The notes: generated by a model not told the origin, from the letters alone. Positions 26,247 to 36,774 are shown, counted from the stretch's first letter. The stretch: DNA of 64,000 nt from Paenibacillus sp. Soil750 (GCF_001428045.1 NZ_LMSD01000011.1:48669-112668); one strand, 5' to 3'. Made by a program: numbers and translations.

Positions 26247-26771
26247 ATGATGAAATGGTTAAGGGAAAATAACTACGCTGCAATGCTCTTGACGATCATT
26301 CGTTTGTATGTCGGTTGGGAATGGATGATAGCAGGATGGCACAAAATCACAGGTGAAAAAGCTTTCGACGCTACAGGATATCTAAAAGGTGCAATTGCTA
26401 AACCAGTTCTTGAAAGCGGAACGACAGATATGGTTTATGCGAATTATGTTGCTTTCTTGAAAAATTTTGCTCTACCGCATGTTGGTTGGTTTAACGTTAT
26501 GGTTCCTTGGGGGGAATTATTGGTTGGTTTGGGTCTACTGTTAGGTGCGTTGACTACTGTAGCAATTTTCTTCGGCTTAATGATGAATTTTATGTATATG
26601 TTTGCTGGTACTGTCAGCAGTAATCCATGGTTAATGCTTCTGGGATTTTTCATATTAGCGGCAGGCGCTAATGCAGGTAAATTTGGTGTGGACCATATGA
26701 TCCTTCCCTACTTACACAGGTGGTTGGATAAGATCTTAGAACTATTCCATTTAAAAGCAAAATTCAGATAA
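26247..26771 (+). CDS. DoxX-family membrane protein
   Basis: 174 residues with about four membrane segments (MLLTIIRLYVGWEWMIAGWH, PWGELLVGLGLLLGALTTVA, FFGLMMNFMYMFAG). The early RLYVGWEWMIAGWHK and the FGVDHMILP tail match DoxX/TQO-small-subunit-like proteins, membrane proteins linked to quinone or thiol redox. ATG 26247 is preferred since GAAGGAG directly abuts ATG 26238. Monocistronic, with an Fnr-type box upstream, so probably induced without oxygen. The precise reaction is unknown. Confidence 0.85.
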   Translation: MMKWLRENNYAAMLLTIIRLYVGWEWMIAGWHKITGEKAFDATGYLKGAIAKPVLESGTTDMVYANYVAFLKNFALPHVGWFNVMVPWGELLVGLGLLLGALTTVAIFFGLMMNFMYMFAGTVSSNPWLMLLGFFILAAGANAGKFGVDHMILPYLHRWLDKILELFHLKAKFR

Positions 26772-26804
26772 GATGAGGGCCTAATCCAATGATAAATAGT
26801 GATA

Positions 26805-26856
26805 ACACCTGCTCTTCCTACTCCGTAATCTGAGAGTAAGAGTGGGTGTTTTTTCA
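26805..26856 (+). terminator. Rho-independent terminator after doxX
   Basis: AACACCTGCTCTT ... AAGAGTGGGTGTTTTTT. Confidence 0.65.
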
Positions 26857-26886
26857 TTAACTATATATTAATTTGAAAGGGACGTG

Positions 26887-27519
26887 ATGGGTATGCTTTC
26901 AGGAGTTATTTTGGCTGGTGGAGCAAACCGTCGAATGAACGGAGAACTGAAGGCATTACTTCCGTTTGGCGGAAAGCCTCTTATTGTCCGACAGATAGAG
27001 TGTATGAGGGAAATATGCGATGAGTTGATTATTGTTACCAATGATCCCAAGCCCTACCTAAACAAAGTTGATCGTTCAGTTCGTATTATTACGGATTTTT
27101 TTGCAGGTCATGGCCCTCTTGGTGGTATGCACGCCGCATTATCTCTAGCTATACATACTTCCGTCTGGGTAGTCGGGTGCGATATGCCCTTTATTTCTAG
27201 TAAAGCAGCGCAGTTGTTGATGCAAAGAAAGCTGGATGGATTTGAGGCTGTTGTTCCTTTGGTGGCCAGCGAGCTTTATCCATTGCATGGCATTTATGAC
27301 CGAGCCTGTGCGTCCCACATCGTGCATTTATTAAATCAAGGGGAAACCAAAGTTTCTGCCTTGCTAAACCATGTTTTTTGGAGCGAACTAGGGGATCGTT
27401 TCTTACTTGAGAACGGCGTTGATTTGAATTTTGTTTCCAATATCAAAACGTTTGAGGAATACGAGGCCATGGGCTTTGTAGAACATGGAAAACCAACGGA
27501 AGTAACGGATGGTTCATGA
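26887..27519 (+). CDS. mobA: Molybdenum cofactor guanylyltransferase
   Basis: About 210 residues. It has the nucleotidyltransferase signature GVILAGGANRRMNGELKALL and PFGGKPLI, and the metal-binding VVGCDMPF. MobA attaches GMP to molybdopterin, giving the bis-MGD form needed by the DMSO-reductase family, to which the molybdenum reductase at 39.4 kb belongs. ELK stands where most relatives have a GxDK arrangement, a small deviation. ATG 26887 follows GAAAGGGACGTG; ATG 26893 is the alternative. It belongs functionally with moeA and moaA further on but has no Fnr box of its own that I can see. Confidence 0.88.
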   Translation: MGMLSGVILAGGANRRMNGELKALLPFGGKPLIVRQIECMREICDELIIVTNDPKPYLNKVDRSVRIITDFFAGHGPLGGMHAALSLAIHTSVWVVGCDMPFISSKAAQLLMQRKLDGFEAVVPLVASELYPLHGIYDRACASHIVHLLNQGETKVSALLNHVFWSELGDRFLLENGVDLNFVSNIKTFEEYEAMGFVEHGKPTEVTDGS

Positions 27520-27624
27520 TTACTATTTGAGATAGTGAGAAGTCTATAACGTCATTGCTTTGCTGTGTGCGCCTACAGGGAAGACGGAGTATCCGATAGG
27601 AGAAGCTATGGAATCGGCGGGAGC

Positions 27625-27664
27625 AAGGCAGCAATTTTATGAAAATAGAACTGCTGCCTTTTCT
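27625..27664 (+). terminator. Rho-independent terminator after mobA
   Basis: AAGGCAGCA ... TGCTGCCTTTTCT hairpin. The 100 bp before it hold no clear gene. Confidence 0.65.
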
Positions 27665-27728
27665 ATAAATTATAATGTGAAATTATTCACAAGAAGTTCA
27701 AAGAAGAAATCGCTTTAACCTCTCGTTA

Positions 27729-27771
27729 TGTGATTTTTATCATAGTTAGGGTTCCTGATTAAGCTTAATCT
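27729..27771 (+). promoter_or_regulatory. Fnr-type box and -10 of adhE-pflBA
   Basis: TGTGATTTTTATCATA (27729-27744), centre 27736.5, with -10 TAATCT at 27766, offset 29.5 bp. The second half-site differs at one base (TCATA). Confidence 0.65.
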
Positions 27772-27831
27772 AAGAGTAGAACAACAAGGTAACGGCTTTA
27801 CATGGAATGTAAATAAAGGAGTGAATAAACC

Positions 27832-30438
27832 ATGACAACCAAAGAAGCGAAGATGAATGAACGGATTTCAGCGCAAGAGGAAGTCAACCAACTGGTGGCC
27901 AGAGCGAAAGAAGCACAGCAGCAATTTCTAAAGCTGGATCAAGATCAGGTAGACCATGTCATTCAGCAAATGGCATTAGCCGGCATCGATAGGCATATGG
28001 TTCTTGCCAAGCTTGCTGTGGAGGAAACCGGTCGTGGCGTGTATGAAGATAAAATCACCAAGAATCTATTTGCTACTGAATATATTTACCACAGCATTAA
28101 AAATAACAAGACGGTCGGTGTGATTGAGGAAAATACGTATGAGAACTACCGAATGGTGGCTGAGCCCGTGGGCATTATCGCTGGTGTTACGCCTGTAACC
28201 AATCCGACTTCGACGACGATGTTCAAATCATTGATTGCAACAAAAACCCGTAATCCGATCATATTCGCCTTCCACCCGTCTGCGCAACAATCAAGTGCTG
28301 CGGCAGCAGCAACATTACTGGATGCGGCAGTTAAGGCCGGCGCGCCAGAGCATTGTATTCAATGGGTGAAGCATCCATCTGTGGAAGCTACGCAGTTGCT
28401 GATGAATCATCCCGATGTGGCCCTAGTTCTAGCTACGGGAGGCTCTTCCATGGTGAAGGCAGCCTATAGCACCGGTAAGCCAGCTTTGGGTGTTGGACCT
28501 GGTAATGTTCCTTGCTTCATAGAGAAGACAGCGAATTTGCCGCAGGCTGTGAATGACTTGATCCTATCCAAGACCTTTGATAACGGCATGATTTGCGCCT
28601 CCGAACAGGCAGTCATTATTGAGGAACCGGTATACACGGAAACAAAAAAAATGATGGTGGATCAGGGCTGTTACTTTTTAAATAAAGAAGAAACAGAAGC
28701 GGTCTCCAAACTGGTAATTAACAGTGAGAAATGTGCGGTGAACGCGGTTATCGTAGGTCAATCTGCTGTGAAAATTGCTGAAATGGCTGGTATTCAGGTG
28801 CCTGTGAACACGAAAATACTAGTCGCGGAACTAACGGGTGTCGGTGAGGCCTACCCATTGTCAGCTGAGAAGCTAAGCCCCGTACTCGCTTGTTACAAAG
28901 TGAAGAACGCGGAGCAAGGCATTGACCGGGCTGTGGAAGTGGTGAAATTCGGAGGTATGGGACATTCCTCTGTCATTCACTCACAGAATACAGAGGTCAT
29001 ACAGGCATTCTCCAACAAGCTTCAAACGGGACGTGTGATTGTTAATTCACCTTCCACACATGGCGCTATTGGGGACATTTATAATACGAATTTGCCATCC
29101 TTGACACTAGGCTGCGGTTCATACGGACATAATTCCACGACCTCTAACGTGAGCGCGGTGAATCTGATCAATGTGAAGCGGGTTGCTTACCGCACCGTCA
29201 ATATGCAGTGGTTCAAGATACCGCCGAAGATTTATTTTGAAAAGGGAGCTACTCAATATTTAGAAAAAATGCCAGACATTACGCGCGTCATGATTGTCAC
29301 GGATCCGATGATGGTGAAGCTCGGTTATGTAGAGCGTGTAGAATATTACCTCCGTAAGCGGCAGCTTCCCGTCTATATCGAAGTGTTCTCGGATGTGGAG
29401 CCTGATCCGTCTGTTGAAACCGTAGAACGCGGCCGGGCACAGATGGCAAGCTTCCAGCCGGATTGCATAATCGCCTTGGGCGGCGGGTCACCGATGGATG
29501 CGGCTAAAGCGATGTGGCTGTTCTATGAATACCCAGATACTAGCTTTGATGCCTTAAAGCAAAAATTCATGGATATCCGTAAACGGGTTTACAAATATCC
29601 GCGTCTGGGATGCAAAGCGAAATTTGTCGCGATTCCTACGACTTCGGGTACAGGCTCGGAAGTGACGTCTTTCGCTGTAATTACAGATAAAGAAAAAGGC
29701 AATACAAAGTATCCGCTTGCTGATTACGAGCTTACACCGGATGTTGCCATCATTGATCCTGATTACGTGTACAGCTTGCCGAAGACAGCGGTAGCCGACA
29801 CCGGTATGGATGTCCTAACGCATGCCATTGAATCGTATGTGTCTGTGATGGCGAATGATTATTCTGATGGTTTGGCGATGAAAGCAATCCAATTGGTATT
29901 CCAAAATTTAGAGAAATCGTATGCCACAGCAGATCCTATTGCCCGTGAGAAAATGCATAATGCCTCAACCATTGCCGGTATGGCCTTTGCGAATGCTTTC
30001 CTGGGTATTAATCACAGCTTGGCGCATAAATGGGGCGGCGAGTATCACACCGCACATGGACGTACCAACGCGATTTTGATGCCGCATGTCATTCGCTATA
30101 ATGCTCAAAAGCCGACGAAGTTTACTTCGTTCCCGAAATACGATCACTTCGTAGCCGACCAACGCTATGCTGAAATCGCGCGCATGCTGGGGCTTCCAGC
30201 TAAGACAACGGAAGAAGGCGTGAACAGCCTTATCGAGGCGATCCGCAAGCTGAACAAAATTCTCGGAATTCCGGAGAAATTTCAGGATCTTGGGTTCCAG
30301 GCGGAACAATTCGAGACGCGTGTAGATTACTTGGCGGATCGAGCTTTCGAAGATCAGTGTACAACGGCCAATCCTCGGATGCCGCTAGTAACGGAGCTGG
30401 CTGATGTATATCGAAATGCATTTTACGGTAAGTTTTAA
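27832..30438 (+). CDS. adhE: Bifunctional acetaldehyde-CoA/alcohol dehydrogenase
   Basis: 868 residues, full length. The N-terminal aldehyde dehydrogenase half (about 1-440) has TGGSSMVKAAYSTGKPALG and the catalytic cysteine in NGMICASEQ. The C-terminal iron-dependent alcohol dehydrogenase half (about 450-868) has the nucleotide motif ALGGGSPMDAAKAMW and iron ligands in DVLTHAIESYV, GINHSLAHKWGG and HTAHGRTNA. It converts acetyl-CoA to ethanol with two NADH, balancing the pyruvate formate-lyase encoded 27 bp downstream. Ribosome site AAAGGAGTGAAT. The Fnr-type box upstream fits anaerobic induction. Confidence 0.97.
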   Translation: MTTKEAKMNERISAQEEVNQLVARAKEAQQQFLKLDQDQVDHVIQQMALAGIDRHMVLAKLAVEETGRGVYEDKITKNLFATEYIYHSIKNNKTVGVIEENTYENYRMVAEPVGIIAGVTPVTNPTSTTMFKSLIATKTRNPIIFAFHPSAQQSSAAAAATLLDAAVKAGAPEHCIQWVKHPSVEATQLLMNHPDVALVLATGGSSMVKAAYSTGKPALGVGPGNVPCFIEKTANLPQAVNDLILSKTFDNGMICASEQAVIIEEPVYTETKKMMVDQGCYFLNKEETEAVSKLVINSEKCAVNAVIVGQSAVKIAEMAGIQVPVNTKILVAELTGVGEAYPLSAEKLSPVLACYKVKNAEQGIDRAVEVVKFGGMGHSSVIHSQNTEVIQAFSNKLQTGRVIVNSPSTHGAIGDIYNTNLPSLTLGCGSYGHNSTTSNVSAVNLINVKRVAYRTVNMQWFKIPPKIYFEKGATQYLEKMPDITRVMIVTDPMMVKLGYVERVEYYLRKRQLPVYIEVFSDVEPDPSVETVERGRAQMASFQPDCIIALGGGSPMDAAKAMWLFYEYPDTSFDALKQKFMDIRKRVYKYPRLGCKAKFVAIPTTSGTGSEVTSFAVITDKEKGNTKYPLADYELTPDVAIIDPDYVYSLPKTAVADTGMDVLTHAIESYVSVMANDYSDGLAMKAIQLVFQNLEKSYATADPIAREKMHNASTIAGMAFANAFLGINHSLAHKWGGEYHTAHGRTNAILMPHVIRYNAQKPTKFTSFPKYDHFVADQRYAEIARMLGLPAKTTEEGVNSLIEAIRKLNKILGIPEKFQDLGFQAEQFETRVDYLADRAFEDQCTTANPRMPLVTELADVYRNAFYGKF

Positions 30439-30465
30439 TCGTGCATTACCTAAGGAGGCTTTATC

Positions 30466-32724
30466 ATGGCGACACGAGAAAAAGAGATTAGGATAGAGAA
30501 TGGCTGGAGAGAGTTTATCCAAGGCAACTGGGAAAGTTCCATTGATGTGAACGACTTTATTGATAAAAATATAACCGTGTATCCAGGAGATCATGCCTTC
30601 CTGGCAGGTCCAACAGAAGCGACAAATGAGCTATGGCGGATGGTGAGTACGCTAACCCAGCAAGAGCGAGAGAACGGAGGCGTGCTGGACATTGATGTCC
30701 AGACGATCTCCACGATTACCTCCCATGCGCCAGGTTATATCGCACAGCATAAGGAGAAAATCGTCGGTCTGCAAACCGATGCTCCTTTGAAGCGTTCCGT
30801 ACAACCTTTCGGCGGTATTCGGATGGTGATCGACGCTTGTGAGGCTTATGGCTTTAAGCTGCCGGAAGAAATTGTTCAGGTGTTTACCGATATTCGCAAA
30901 ACGCATAACCAAGGTGTGTTCGATGCGTACACCTCAGAGATGAAGACCGCGCGTAAGGCTGCTATCATCACTGGTCTTCCCGATGCTTACGGTCGCGGTC
31001 GCATTATTGGCGATTACCGCCGTGTTGCTCTGTATGGTGTAGACCGGCTAATCCAAGAGAAGAAGAACGATCTTCTGCAATTGGAAGTGGACGCGATCAC
31101 CGAGGATATTATTCGGCTGCGCGAAGAACTTTCCGAACAAATGCGCAGCTTGGGTGAACTAAAGCAGATGGCCAAAACCTACGGCTATGATATTGCAAAG
31201 CCGGCAGTGAACGCCGCTGAAGCGGTGCAATGGCTGTACTTTGCTTATTTGGCAGCCATTAAGGAACAGAATGGCGCGGCGATGAGCCTTGGACGCGTAT
31301 CAAGCTTTCTTGATATTTATATCGAACGGGATTTACGCGAGGGGACGTTGACGGAAGTAGAGGCGCAAGAGCTTGTTGACCATTTTGTCATGAAGCTTCG
31401 TATCGTTAAATTTCTGCGCACCCCAGATTACAACGAGCTTTTCAGCGGCGACCCTACCTGGGTGACAGAATCGATTGGCGGCATGGGCATGGATGGCAGA
31501 GCGCGTGTCACGAAAAATTCGTTCCGTTTCCTGCATACTTTATATAACTTGGGCCCTGCCCCTGAACCTAACCTGACTGTCCTGTGGTCGACTCAGCTGC
31601 CGGAGGGCTTCAAGGCTTATTGTGCCAAGGTATCGGTTGAAACCAGTTCGATTCAATATGAGAATGACGACCTGATGCGACCTTATTATGGGGATGATTA
31701 CGGCATTGCTTGCTGTGTATCCGCTATGCGGGTCGGCAAGCAGATGCAATTCTTTGGCGCCCGTGCCAATTTAGCCAAAGCGTTGCTCTATGCGATTAAT
31801 GGTGGAGTGGATGAGAAGCTAGGGATACAGGTAGGCCCACAGTTAACACCATTAACCTCCGAGGTTCTGAATTACGAAGAAGTGGCGGAGAGATTCGATA
31901 CGGTCATGGAGTGGCTGGCTAAGCTGTATGTGAACACACTTAACGTCATTCATTATATGCATGATAAATATTGCTATGAGCGGCTGGAGATGGCTCTTCA
32001 CGACCGTGAAATTGTACGTACGATGGCTACCGGTATCGCAGGATTATCCGTAGTAGCTGACTCTCTTAGCGCCATTAAGTATGCGAAGGTCCGCCCGATC
32101 CGCGATGAGAAGGGCATTGCCGTCGATTTCCAAATTGAAGGCGAATATCCGCAGTACGGCAATAATGATGAGCGTGTCGATGCGATTGCCGTGCAAGTAA
32201 CGGAAGCATTCATGAATAAGATCAGGAAGCACAAGACGTATCGCGGTTCTGTGCCAACCATGTCCGTTCTAACGATTACATCCAATGTCGTGTATGGGAA
32301 AAAGACAGGAAGCACGCCAGACGGCCGCAAAGCCGGCGAGCCCTTCGCACCAGGCGCCAATCCTATGCATGGACGTGACCGCAAAGGTGCGTTGGCTTCA
32401 TTGGCATCTGTCGCCAAGCTCCCTTACGAGCATTGCCTTGATGGCATATCCAACACGTTCTCCATCGTACCGAAGGCTCTCGGTCGTGAAGAAGAGACAC
32501 GCATCTCCAATCTGGTCGCGTTGCTCGATGGCTACATGGCGAATCTAGGACATCATTTGAATATAAATGTATTTGACCGATCCAAGCTGTTGGATGCGAT
32601 GGAGCATCCAGAGCTTTATCCACAATTGACGATCCGTGTTTCCGGCTACGCGGTGAACTTCATCAAGCTGACCAAGGAACAGCAGCTTGATGTGATCCAT
32701 CGTACTTTCCACGGCACGATGTAA
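30466..32724 (+). CDS. pflB: Formate C-acetyltransferase (pyruvate formate-lyase)
   Basis: 752 residues. The active-site cysteine pair is in [13 protein letters not shown], and the glycyl-radical loop near the C-terminus reads [15 protein letters not shown]. Both match the classic PflB, and the size is as expected. It splits pyruvate with CoA into acetyl-CoA and formate under anaerobic conditions. It is the middle gene of adhE-pflB-pflA, with TAAGGAGGCTTTATC as ribosome site. Confidence 0.97.
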   Translation: MATREKEIRIENGWREFIQGNWESSIDVNDFIDKNITVYPGDHAFLAGPTEATNELWRMVSTLTQQERENGGVLDIDVQTISTITSHAPGYIAQHKEKIVGLQTDAPLKRSVQPFGGIRMVIDACEAYGFKLPEEIVQVFTDIRKTHNQGVFDAYTSEMKTARKAAIITGLPDAYGRGRIIGDYRRVALYGVDRLIQEKKNDLLQLEVDAITEDIIRLREELSEQMRSLGELKQMAKTYGYDIAKPAVNAAEAVQWLYFAYLAAIKEQNGAAMSLGRVSSFLDIYIERDLREGTLTEVEAQELVDHFVMKLRIVKFLRTPDYNELFSGDPTWVTESIGGMGMDGRARVTKNSFRFLHTLYNLGPAPEPNLTVLWSTQLPEGFKAYCAKVSVETSSIQYENDDLMRPYYGDDYGIACCVSAMRVGKQMQFFGARANLAKALLYAINGGVDEKLGIQVGPQLTPLTSEVLNYEEVAERFDTVMEWLAKLYVNTLNVIHYMHDKYCYERLEMALHDREIVRTMATGIAGLSVVADSLSAIKYAKVRPIRDEKGIAVDFQIEGEYPQYGNNDERVDAIAVQVTEAFMNKIRKHKTYRGSVPTMSVLTITSNVVYGKKTGSTPDGRKAGEPFAPGANPMHGRDRKGALASLASVAKLPYEHCLDGISNTFSIVPKALGREEETRISNLVALLDGYMANLGHHLNINVFDRSKLLDAMEHPELYPQLTIRVSGYAVNFIKLTKEQQLDVIHRTFHGTM

Positions 32725-32745
32725 CGATAGAAAGGGGGCAGACCG

Positions 32746-33471
32746 ATGAAAGGACGCATACATTCCTTCGACACCTTTGGCACCGTTGACGGTCCGGGCA
32801 TCCGCTTTGTTCTCTTCATGCAGGGCTGCGCCCTACAGTGTAAGTACTGTCATAATCCGGATTCATGGGAGATGAATACGGGCAGGCAGATGGATATCGA
32901 GGAGATTCTGAATGAGATTGAGCCTTATCTAACGTATTATCGTCATTCAGGCGGTGGGATTACAGTAACAGGTGGGGAGCCGACTTTGCAGGCTCCTTTC
33001 CTAGCCCGTTTGTTCGCTGAGTGCAAACGGCGCTGGGGTCTTCATACCGTGCTGGATACGAACGGCTTTTGTGAGGCGAGTCATGCGCAGGAGCTTTTGG
33101 ATGTGACCGATTTAGTACTGCTCGATTTGAAACAGATTGATTCTGCTAAGCACGTTGCCCTTACTGCACAACCTAATGATCGAATTAAGCGCTTTGCTGA
33201 ACATCTGAGTGAGATCGATAAACCTGTTTGGATTCGTCATGTCCTAGTACCCGGATGGACGGATGATCACAAGGATCTCGTCGATCTCGGCATGTTCATT
33301 GGCTCCTTGCGTAATGTTAATAAAATTGAGCTCCTGCCCTATCACAGAATGGGCGTCTACAAATGGCAGCAAATGGGGAAGGAATACCCGCTCGAACATT
33401 GTCCTGCGCCAACAGATCAGGAAGTTACGCGAGCAAGGAGACTCATTGAGATGGGCGTTCTTGCACATTAA
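32746..33471 (+). CDS. pflA: Pyruvate formate-lyase-activating enzyme
   Basis: 241-residue radical-SAM enzyme. The cluster motif CALQCKYCHNPD (CxxxCxxC) is at about residue 29, after DGPGIRFVLFMQG; the SAM-binding TGGEPTLQ follows. It installs the glycyl radical on PflB. It starts 21 bp after pflB with AAAGGGGGCAGACCG between, and a strong terminator follows. Confidence 0.96.
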   Translation: MKGRIHSFDTFGTVDGPGIRFVLFMQGCALQCKYCHNPDSWEMNTGRQMDIEEILNEIEPYLTYYRHSGGGITVTGGEPTLQAPFLARLFAECKRRWGLHTVLDTNGFCEASHAQELLDVTDLVLLDLKQIDSAKHVALTAQPNDRIKRFAEHLSEIDKPVWIRHVLVPGWTDDHKDLVDLGMFIGSLRNVNKIELLPYHRMGVYKWQQMGKEYPLEHCPAPTDQEVTRARRLIEMGVLAH

Positions 33472-33523
33472 ACAAATGATAACGGAATCGGGGTTCATGG
33501 CATGCCCACGACTTCAGGAGGCA

Positions 33524-33566
33524 AAAAGAGGTAAACACTAGTGTAACTTGGTGTTTACCTCTTTTC
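33524..33566 (+). terminator. Terminator of adhE-pflBA
   Basis: Perfect 15-bp arms AAAAGAGGTAAACAC and GTGTTTACCTCTTTT with a 12-nt loop, followed by CTTAG. Confidence 0.85.
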
Positions 33567-33592
33567 TTAGTTTGTTTGGTCACACTATCCGA

Positions 33593-33635
33593 TGTGATTA
33601 ATATCACATCTACTTATACCATAAAGACTTATGAT
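33593..33635 (+). promoter_or_regulatory. Fnr-type box and -10 of moeA-moaA
   Basis: A perfect TGTGATTAATATCACA (33593-33608) with -10 TATGAT at 33630, offset 29.5 bp. Confidence 0.8.
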
Positions 33636-33668
33636 TCAAATAATAAGCGTAGTTGGAAAGGACGATTG

Positions 33669-34952
33669 ATGATGATAAATCGGAGCCAGAGATATGCTCG
33701 CAAGGCAGTCAAAGTTGATCATGCCCAGAACATGATTATGCAGCATGTCCTGCAGCTGAAGTGCGAGTACACATCGATTGATTCTTGTTTACATAGAAGA
33801 ATTTCCGAACCTTTATATGCGAAGGAATGTATGCCTCATTTTCGTCGCTCCGGGTTAGACGGGTACGCGGTTTTGAGTGCAGAAGCCTTATTTGCTACTC
33901 CGCAAAATCCTACTTGTCTAACGGTGATTGATGAAGTGCCTGCTGGGTATACTTCGAATAAACAAGTGGTTCCTGGTACAGCAATTCGAATCATGACAGG
34001 CTCTGCGGTTCCGGATGGAGCGGATGCTGTTATCATGTTCGAGCAGACAGAAGAGTACCAGGAGGAAGGGCAAATTTCTGTCCGTATTAAACATAAGGTC
34101 AACCCTGGACAAAACATTGCCAAGGTGGGGGATGAAATAACATCAGGACAGCTGCTCATGGGCGCAGGCACCCGAATAGGTCCAGGCCAAATTGCACTGC
34201 TTGCCTCGATGGGATATGAAGAAGTCCCAGTTTTCCATCGGCCTATCGTGGGCGTATTAACGACCGGAAGTGAATTAATCGCTGTAGGGGAACTGCTTCA
34301 ACCAGGGAGAATTCGTAATAGTAATGCCTACATGCTTGCGGCACAAATCGAACAATACGGCGGGTTGGCTGTTATGTTTGGAACTGCCCCCGATGATGGA
34401 GATGAAGTCGTAAGAATGATTAATGATGCCATGGAAAAATGTGATATGCTCATTGTTAGCGGAGGGGTCTCCGTCGGGGATTATGACGTAATGGCGGACT
34501 TCTTTACTACAATAGGCGGGAATGATACGACGCTGCTTTTCAATAAGATTGCAATGCGGCCCGGCAGTCCAACTTCAGCAGCGGTCATCAACAATAAACT
34601 CGTATTTGGTCTTTCCGGGAATCCTGGCGCCTGCTTCGTGGGATTTGAACTGCTTGTACGGCAGGCGTTGCTTGCCATGCAAGGAATAGAGAAAAGCACC
34701 TATCATCACCTCCAAGCGATTATGACGGATGATTATGATAAAGGGTGTCCACACGATCGATATATAAGAGGAAGAATGACGTATTTTAATGACCAAGTGA
34801 AGGTAAGTGTATTAGAAAAAAATAACTCGAGTATGCTGATATCCATACAAGAAGCTAATTGTATCATTATGATACCAGCGGGTTCCAAAGTAATTGCAGC
34901 CGGCCAACAAGTAGAGGTTATTCCTCTTCCCTATGAAATTACCATGTACTGA
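33669..34952 (+). CDS. moeA: Molybdopterin molybdenumtransferase
   Basis: About 427 residues with the MoeA domain order: the N-terminal region with MPHFRRSGLDGYAV, then IRIMTGSAVPDGADAVIMFE, the MoCF-binding domain (VGVLTTGSELIAVGE, SGGVSVGDYD, GLSGNPGACF) and the C-terminal beta-barrel domain. MoeA inserts molybdate into molybdopterin-AMP. ATG 33669 follows GGAAAGGAC; the frame is open further upstream but that part would cover the promoter. The Fnr box ties cofactor synthesis to anaerobiosis. moaA starts 12 bp downstream. Confidence 0.95.
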   Translation: MMINRSQRYARKAVKVDHAQNMIMQHVLQLKCEYTSIDSCLHRRISEPLYAKECMPHFRRSGLDGYAVLSAEALFATPQNPTCLTVIDEVPAGYTSNKQVVPGTAIRIMTGSAVPDGADAVIMFEQTEEYQEEGQISVRIKHKVNPGQNIAKVGDEITSGQLLMGAGTRIGPGQIALLASMGYEEVPVFHRPIVGVLTTGSELIAVGELLQPGRIRNSNAYMLAAQIEQYGGLAVMFGTAPDDGDEVVRMINDAMEKCDMLIVSGGVSVGDYDVMADFFTTIGGNDTTLLFNKIAMRPGSPTSAAVINNKLVFGLSGNPGACFVGFELLVRQALLAMQGIEKSTYHHLQAIMTDDYDKGCPHDRYIRGRMTYFNDQVKVSVLEKNNSSMLISIQEANCIIMIPAGSKVIAAGQQVEVIPLPYEITMY

Positions 34953-34964
34953 GAGAGGCGGAAT

Positions 34965-35993
34965 ATGGAAAATCCTGCTAAGCAAGTTCCTACAATGAGA
35001 GACGCCCTTCAAAGACCGCTTCGCGATTTGCGCATTTCGGTAACGGATCGCTGCAATTTCCGCTGCCGATATTGTATGCCTGAAGAGGTGTTTGGTCCCA
35101 ATTATCGGTTTCTTCCGCAAGAAAAACTGCTTAGCCTTCAAGAATTAGAGCGGTTAACGCGAATATTTGTTTCTCTAGGCGTAGAGAAAGTACGGATTAC
35201 AGGCGGTGAACCGCTTTTAAACAAAGATGTTTGCGAAATCATTGCTCGAATTCGTCAAATAGAAGGCGTCAAAGATATTGCCGTTACAACCAATGGTTCA
35301 TTATTGAAACTTAAGGCGAAAGAGCTAAGAGACTCTGGGCTAGAGCGGATCACTGTAAGCCTGGATAGTTTGGATGATGAGCGATTTGGTGCTATGAACG
35401 GGAGAGGATTTTCGGCAAGAGGAGTGCTGGAAGGCATCGATGCCGCAGCTTCGGCGGGATTATCGGTGAAGGTAAATATGGTCGTGCAAAAGGGGGTTAA
35501 TGATCAGGATATTGTTCCAATGGCCAAATACTTCCGAGAGCGCGGACACATTTTGAGATTTGTTGAGTTTATGGACGTTGGGAATAGTAACGGATGGAAT
35601 TTAAAGCACGTTGTTCCTAGTCAAGAGATTATCGATATGATTCATAAAGAGTTTCCGTTGGAACAGGTGGAATCGAATTATAAGGGCGAGGTTGCGACGC
35701 GTTATCGTTATCTGGATTCTCAGACAGAGATCGGTTTGATCTCATCTGTAACGCAGGCATTTTGCAGCACTTGTACGCGAGCTCGGTTATCTGCAGAAGG
35801 GCATTTGTATACATGTTTGTTTGCTTCAAACAAAACAGACCTGCTAAGTGTGATCAGGGACGGTGCAAGCGATGATGAGGTAAGATCAGTAATCAAACAA
35901 GTTTGGGGTGAGCGTCAGGATCGTTATTCCGAAACGAGACTAGCACACACGACTCCCGTGTATAAGGTTGAAATGTCTCATATCGGCGGTTAG
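34965..35993 (+). CDS. moaA: GTP 3',8-cyclase
   Basis: 342 residues. The N-terminal radical-SAM motif is [14 protein letters not shown], with [11 protein letters not shown]. The C-terminal second cluster motif [18 protein letters not shown] is present, and the protein ends in the conserved GG (SHIGG) needed for activity in MoaA. It catalyses the first step of molybdopterin synthesis from GTP. It forms an operon with moeA. Its stop codon (35991) abuts the next Fnr box. Confidence 0.96.
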   Translation: MENPAKQVPTMRDALQRPLRDLRISVTDRCNFRCRYCMPEEVFGPNYRFLPQEKLLSLQELERLTRIFVSLGVEKVRITGGEPLLNKDVCEIIARIRQIEGVKDIAVTTNGSLLKLKAKELRDSGLERITVSLDSLDDERFGAMNGRGFSARGVLEGIDAAASAGLSVKVNMVVQKGVNDQDIVPMAKYFRERGHILRFVEFMDVGNSNGWNLKHVVPSQEIIDMIHKEFPLEQVESNYKGEVATRYRYLDSQTEIGLISSVTQAFCSTCTRARLSAEGHLYTCLFASNKTDLLSVIRDGASDDEVRSVIKQVWGERQDRYSETRLAHTTPVYKVEMSHIGG

Positions 35994-36036
35994 TGTGATG
36001 TATCGCACAGAGAGAGTCCGCTCGTGAAGCTATACT
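35994..36036 (+). promoter_or_regulatory. Fnr-type box and -10 of the first hemerythrin-like gene
   Basis: TGTGATGTATCGCACA (35994-36009), directly after the moaA stop, with -10 TATACT at 36031, offset 29.5 bp. Confidence 0.7.
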
Positions 36037-36081
36037 GAACACAGATATCGAACGAAACGATTACCTTGGGAGGGACTTAGT

Positions 36082-36624
36082 ATGGCGATACATTCCACAG
36101 GCTATATCTCGGGGATTGCTTCTTCAAACCCAGAGGAAATTGCTTTTGCTACCGATCGTTTAATGGTAGAGCATGAAAAATTGAGAGAAAAGCTAAGGAT
36201 ACTCGAAACGAGTGCCAAGGAACTGATACTATTGGACGATTCGGTGAAAGGCATACAGCTTGTCCAAGAACTCAGGATACAGACCAATCAATTTGTAGAT
36301 GAGATAAACCAACATTCGGAATGGGAGGAACAGGAGTTGTTTCCGTTCCTGTTAACCTATTTTCATCATCAACCGGCTCCCTCCATGACGCCTTCTTTCT
36401 GGGTATTGGAGAAAGACCATCAACTTGGCATGTCGTTTATCCAATCTTTTCAAGAAGCTGTTATTGAGGTAACACCTCTCGTTGTGAAGAAGCAATTAGC
36501 CGAGGCAGCAGCGCATCTCTTACAGGCATGTCTGATATTAAATGATCACTTTACCATGGAAGAACAACTTATTTTTCCACTAACAGAGAAAGTACTGACA
36601 GATTTGGAGTCCTTTTTCTCATAG
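36082..36624 (+). CDS. Hemerythrin HHE domain protein
   Basis: 180 residues forming a four-helix di-iron bundle. Likely ligands are in LMVEHEKLRE, HSEWEEQELFPF, LEKDHQLGM and NDHFTMEEQLIFP (HxxxE). Proteins of this type bind O2 or NO or protect against nitrosative stress. It has a 46-55% look-alike (by eye) at 36806, so the two are probably duplicates. Ribosome site GGGAGGGACTTAGT. Its own Fnr box and terminator make it a separate transcription unit. Confidence 0.85.
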   Translation: MAIHSTGYISGIASSNPEEIAFATDRLMVEHEKLREKLRILETSAKELILLDDSVKGIQLVQELRIQTNQFVDEINQHSEWEEQELFPFLLTYFHHQPAPSMTPSFWVLEKDHQLGMSFIQSFQEAVIEVTPLVVKKQLAEAAAHLLQACLILNDHFTMEEQLIFPLTEKVLTDLESFFS

Positions 36625-36652
36625 GAGATGAGCCGAAAACTGCATGATAGAA

Positions 36653-36686
36653 GGAGGTATGGGTTAGTCTACCATGCCTCTTTTTT
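36653..36686 (+). terminator. Rho-independent terminator
   Basis: GAGGTATGG ... CCATGCCTCTTTTTT, after the first hemerythrin-like gene. Confidence 0.7.
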
Positions 36687-36731
36687 GCATCTAGAACTAT
36701 TTTCATAAAGTCACGAAATAGTAACAAGAGC

Positions 36732-36774
36732 TGTGATTCTCCTCACAGAGAATGCTGAGAGAAAGGCATACAAT
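36732..36774 (+). promoter_or_regulatory. Fnr-type box and -10 of the second hemerythrin-like gene
   Basis: TGTGATTCTCCTCACA (36732-36747) with -10 TACAAT at 36769, offset 29.5 bp. Confidence 0.75.

Noticed and set aside
31998..32417. A 139-codon minus-strand frame within pflB
   Set aside because: Fully antisense to a well conserved enzyme; no start signals.
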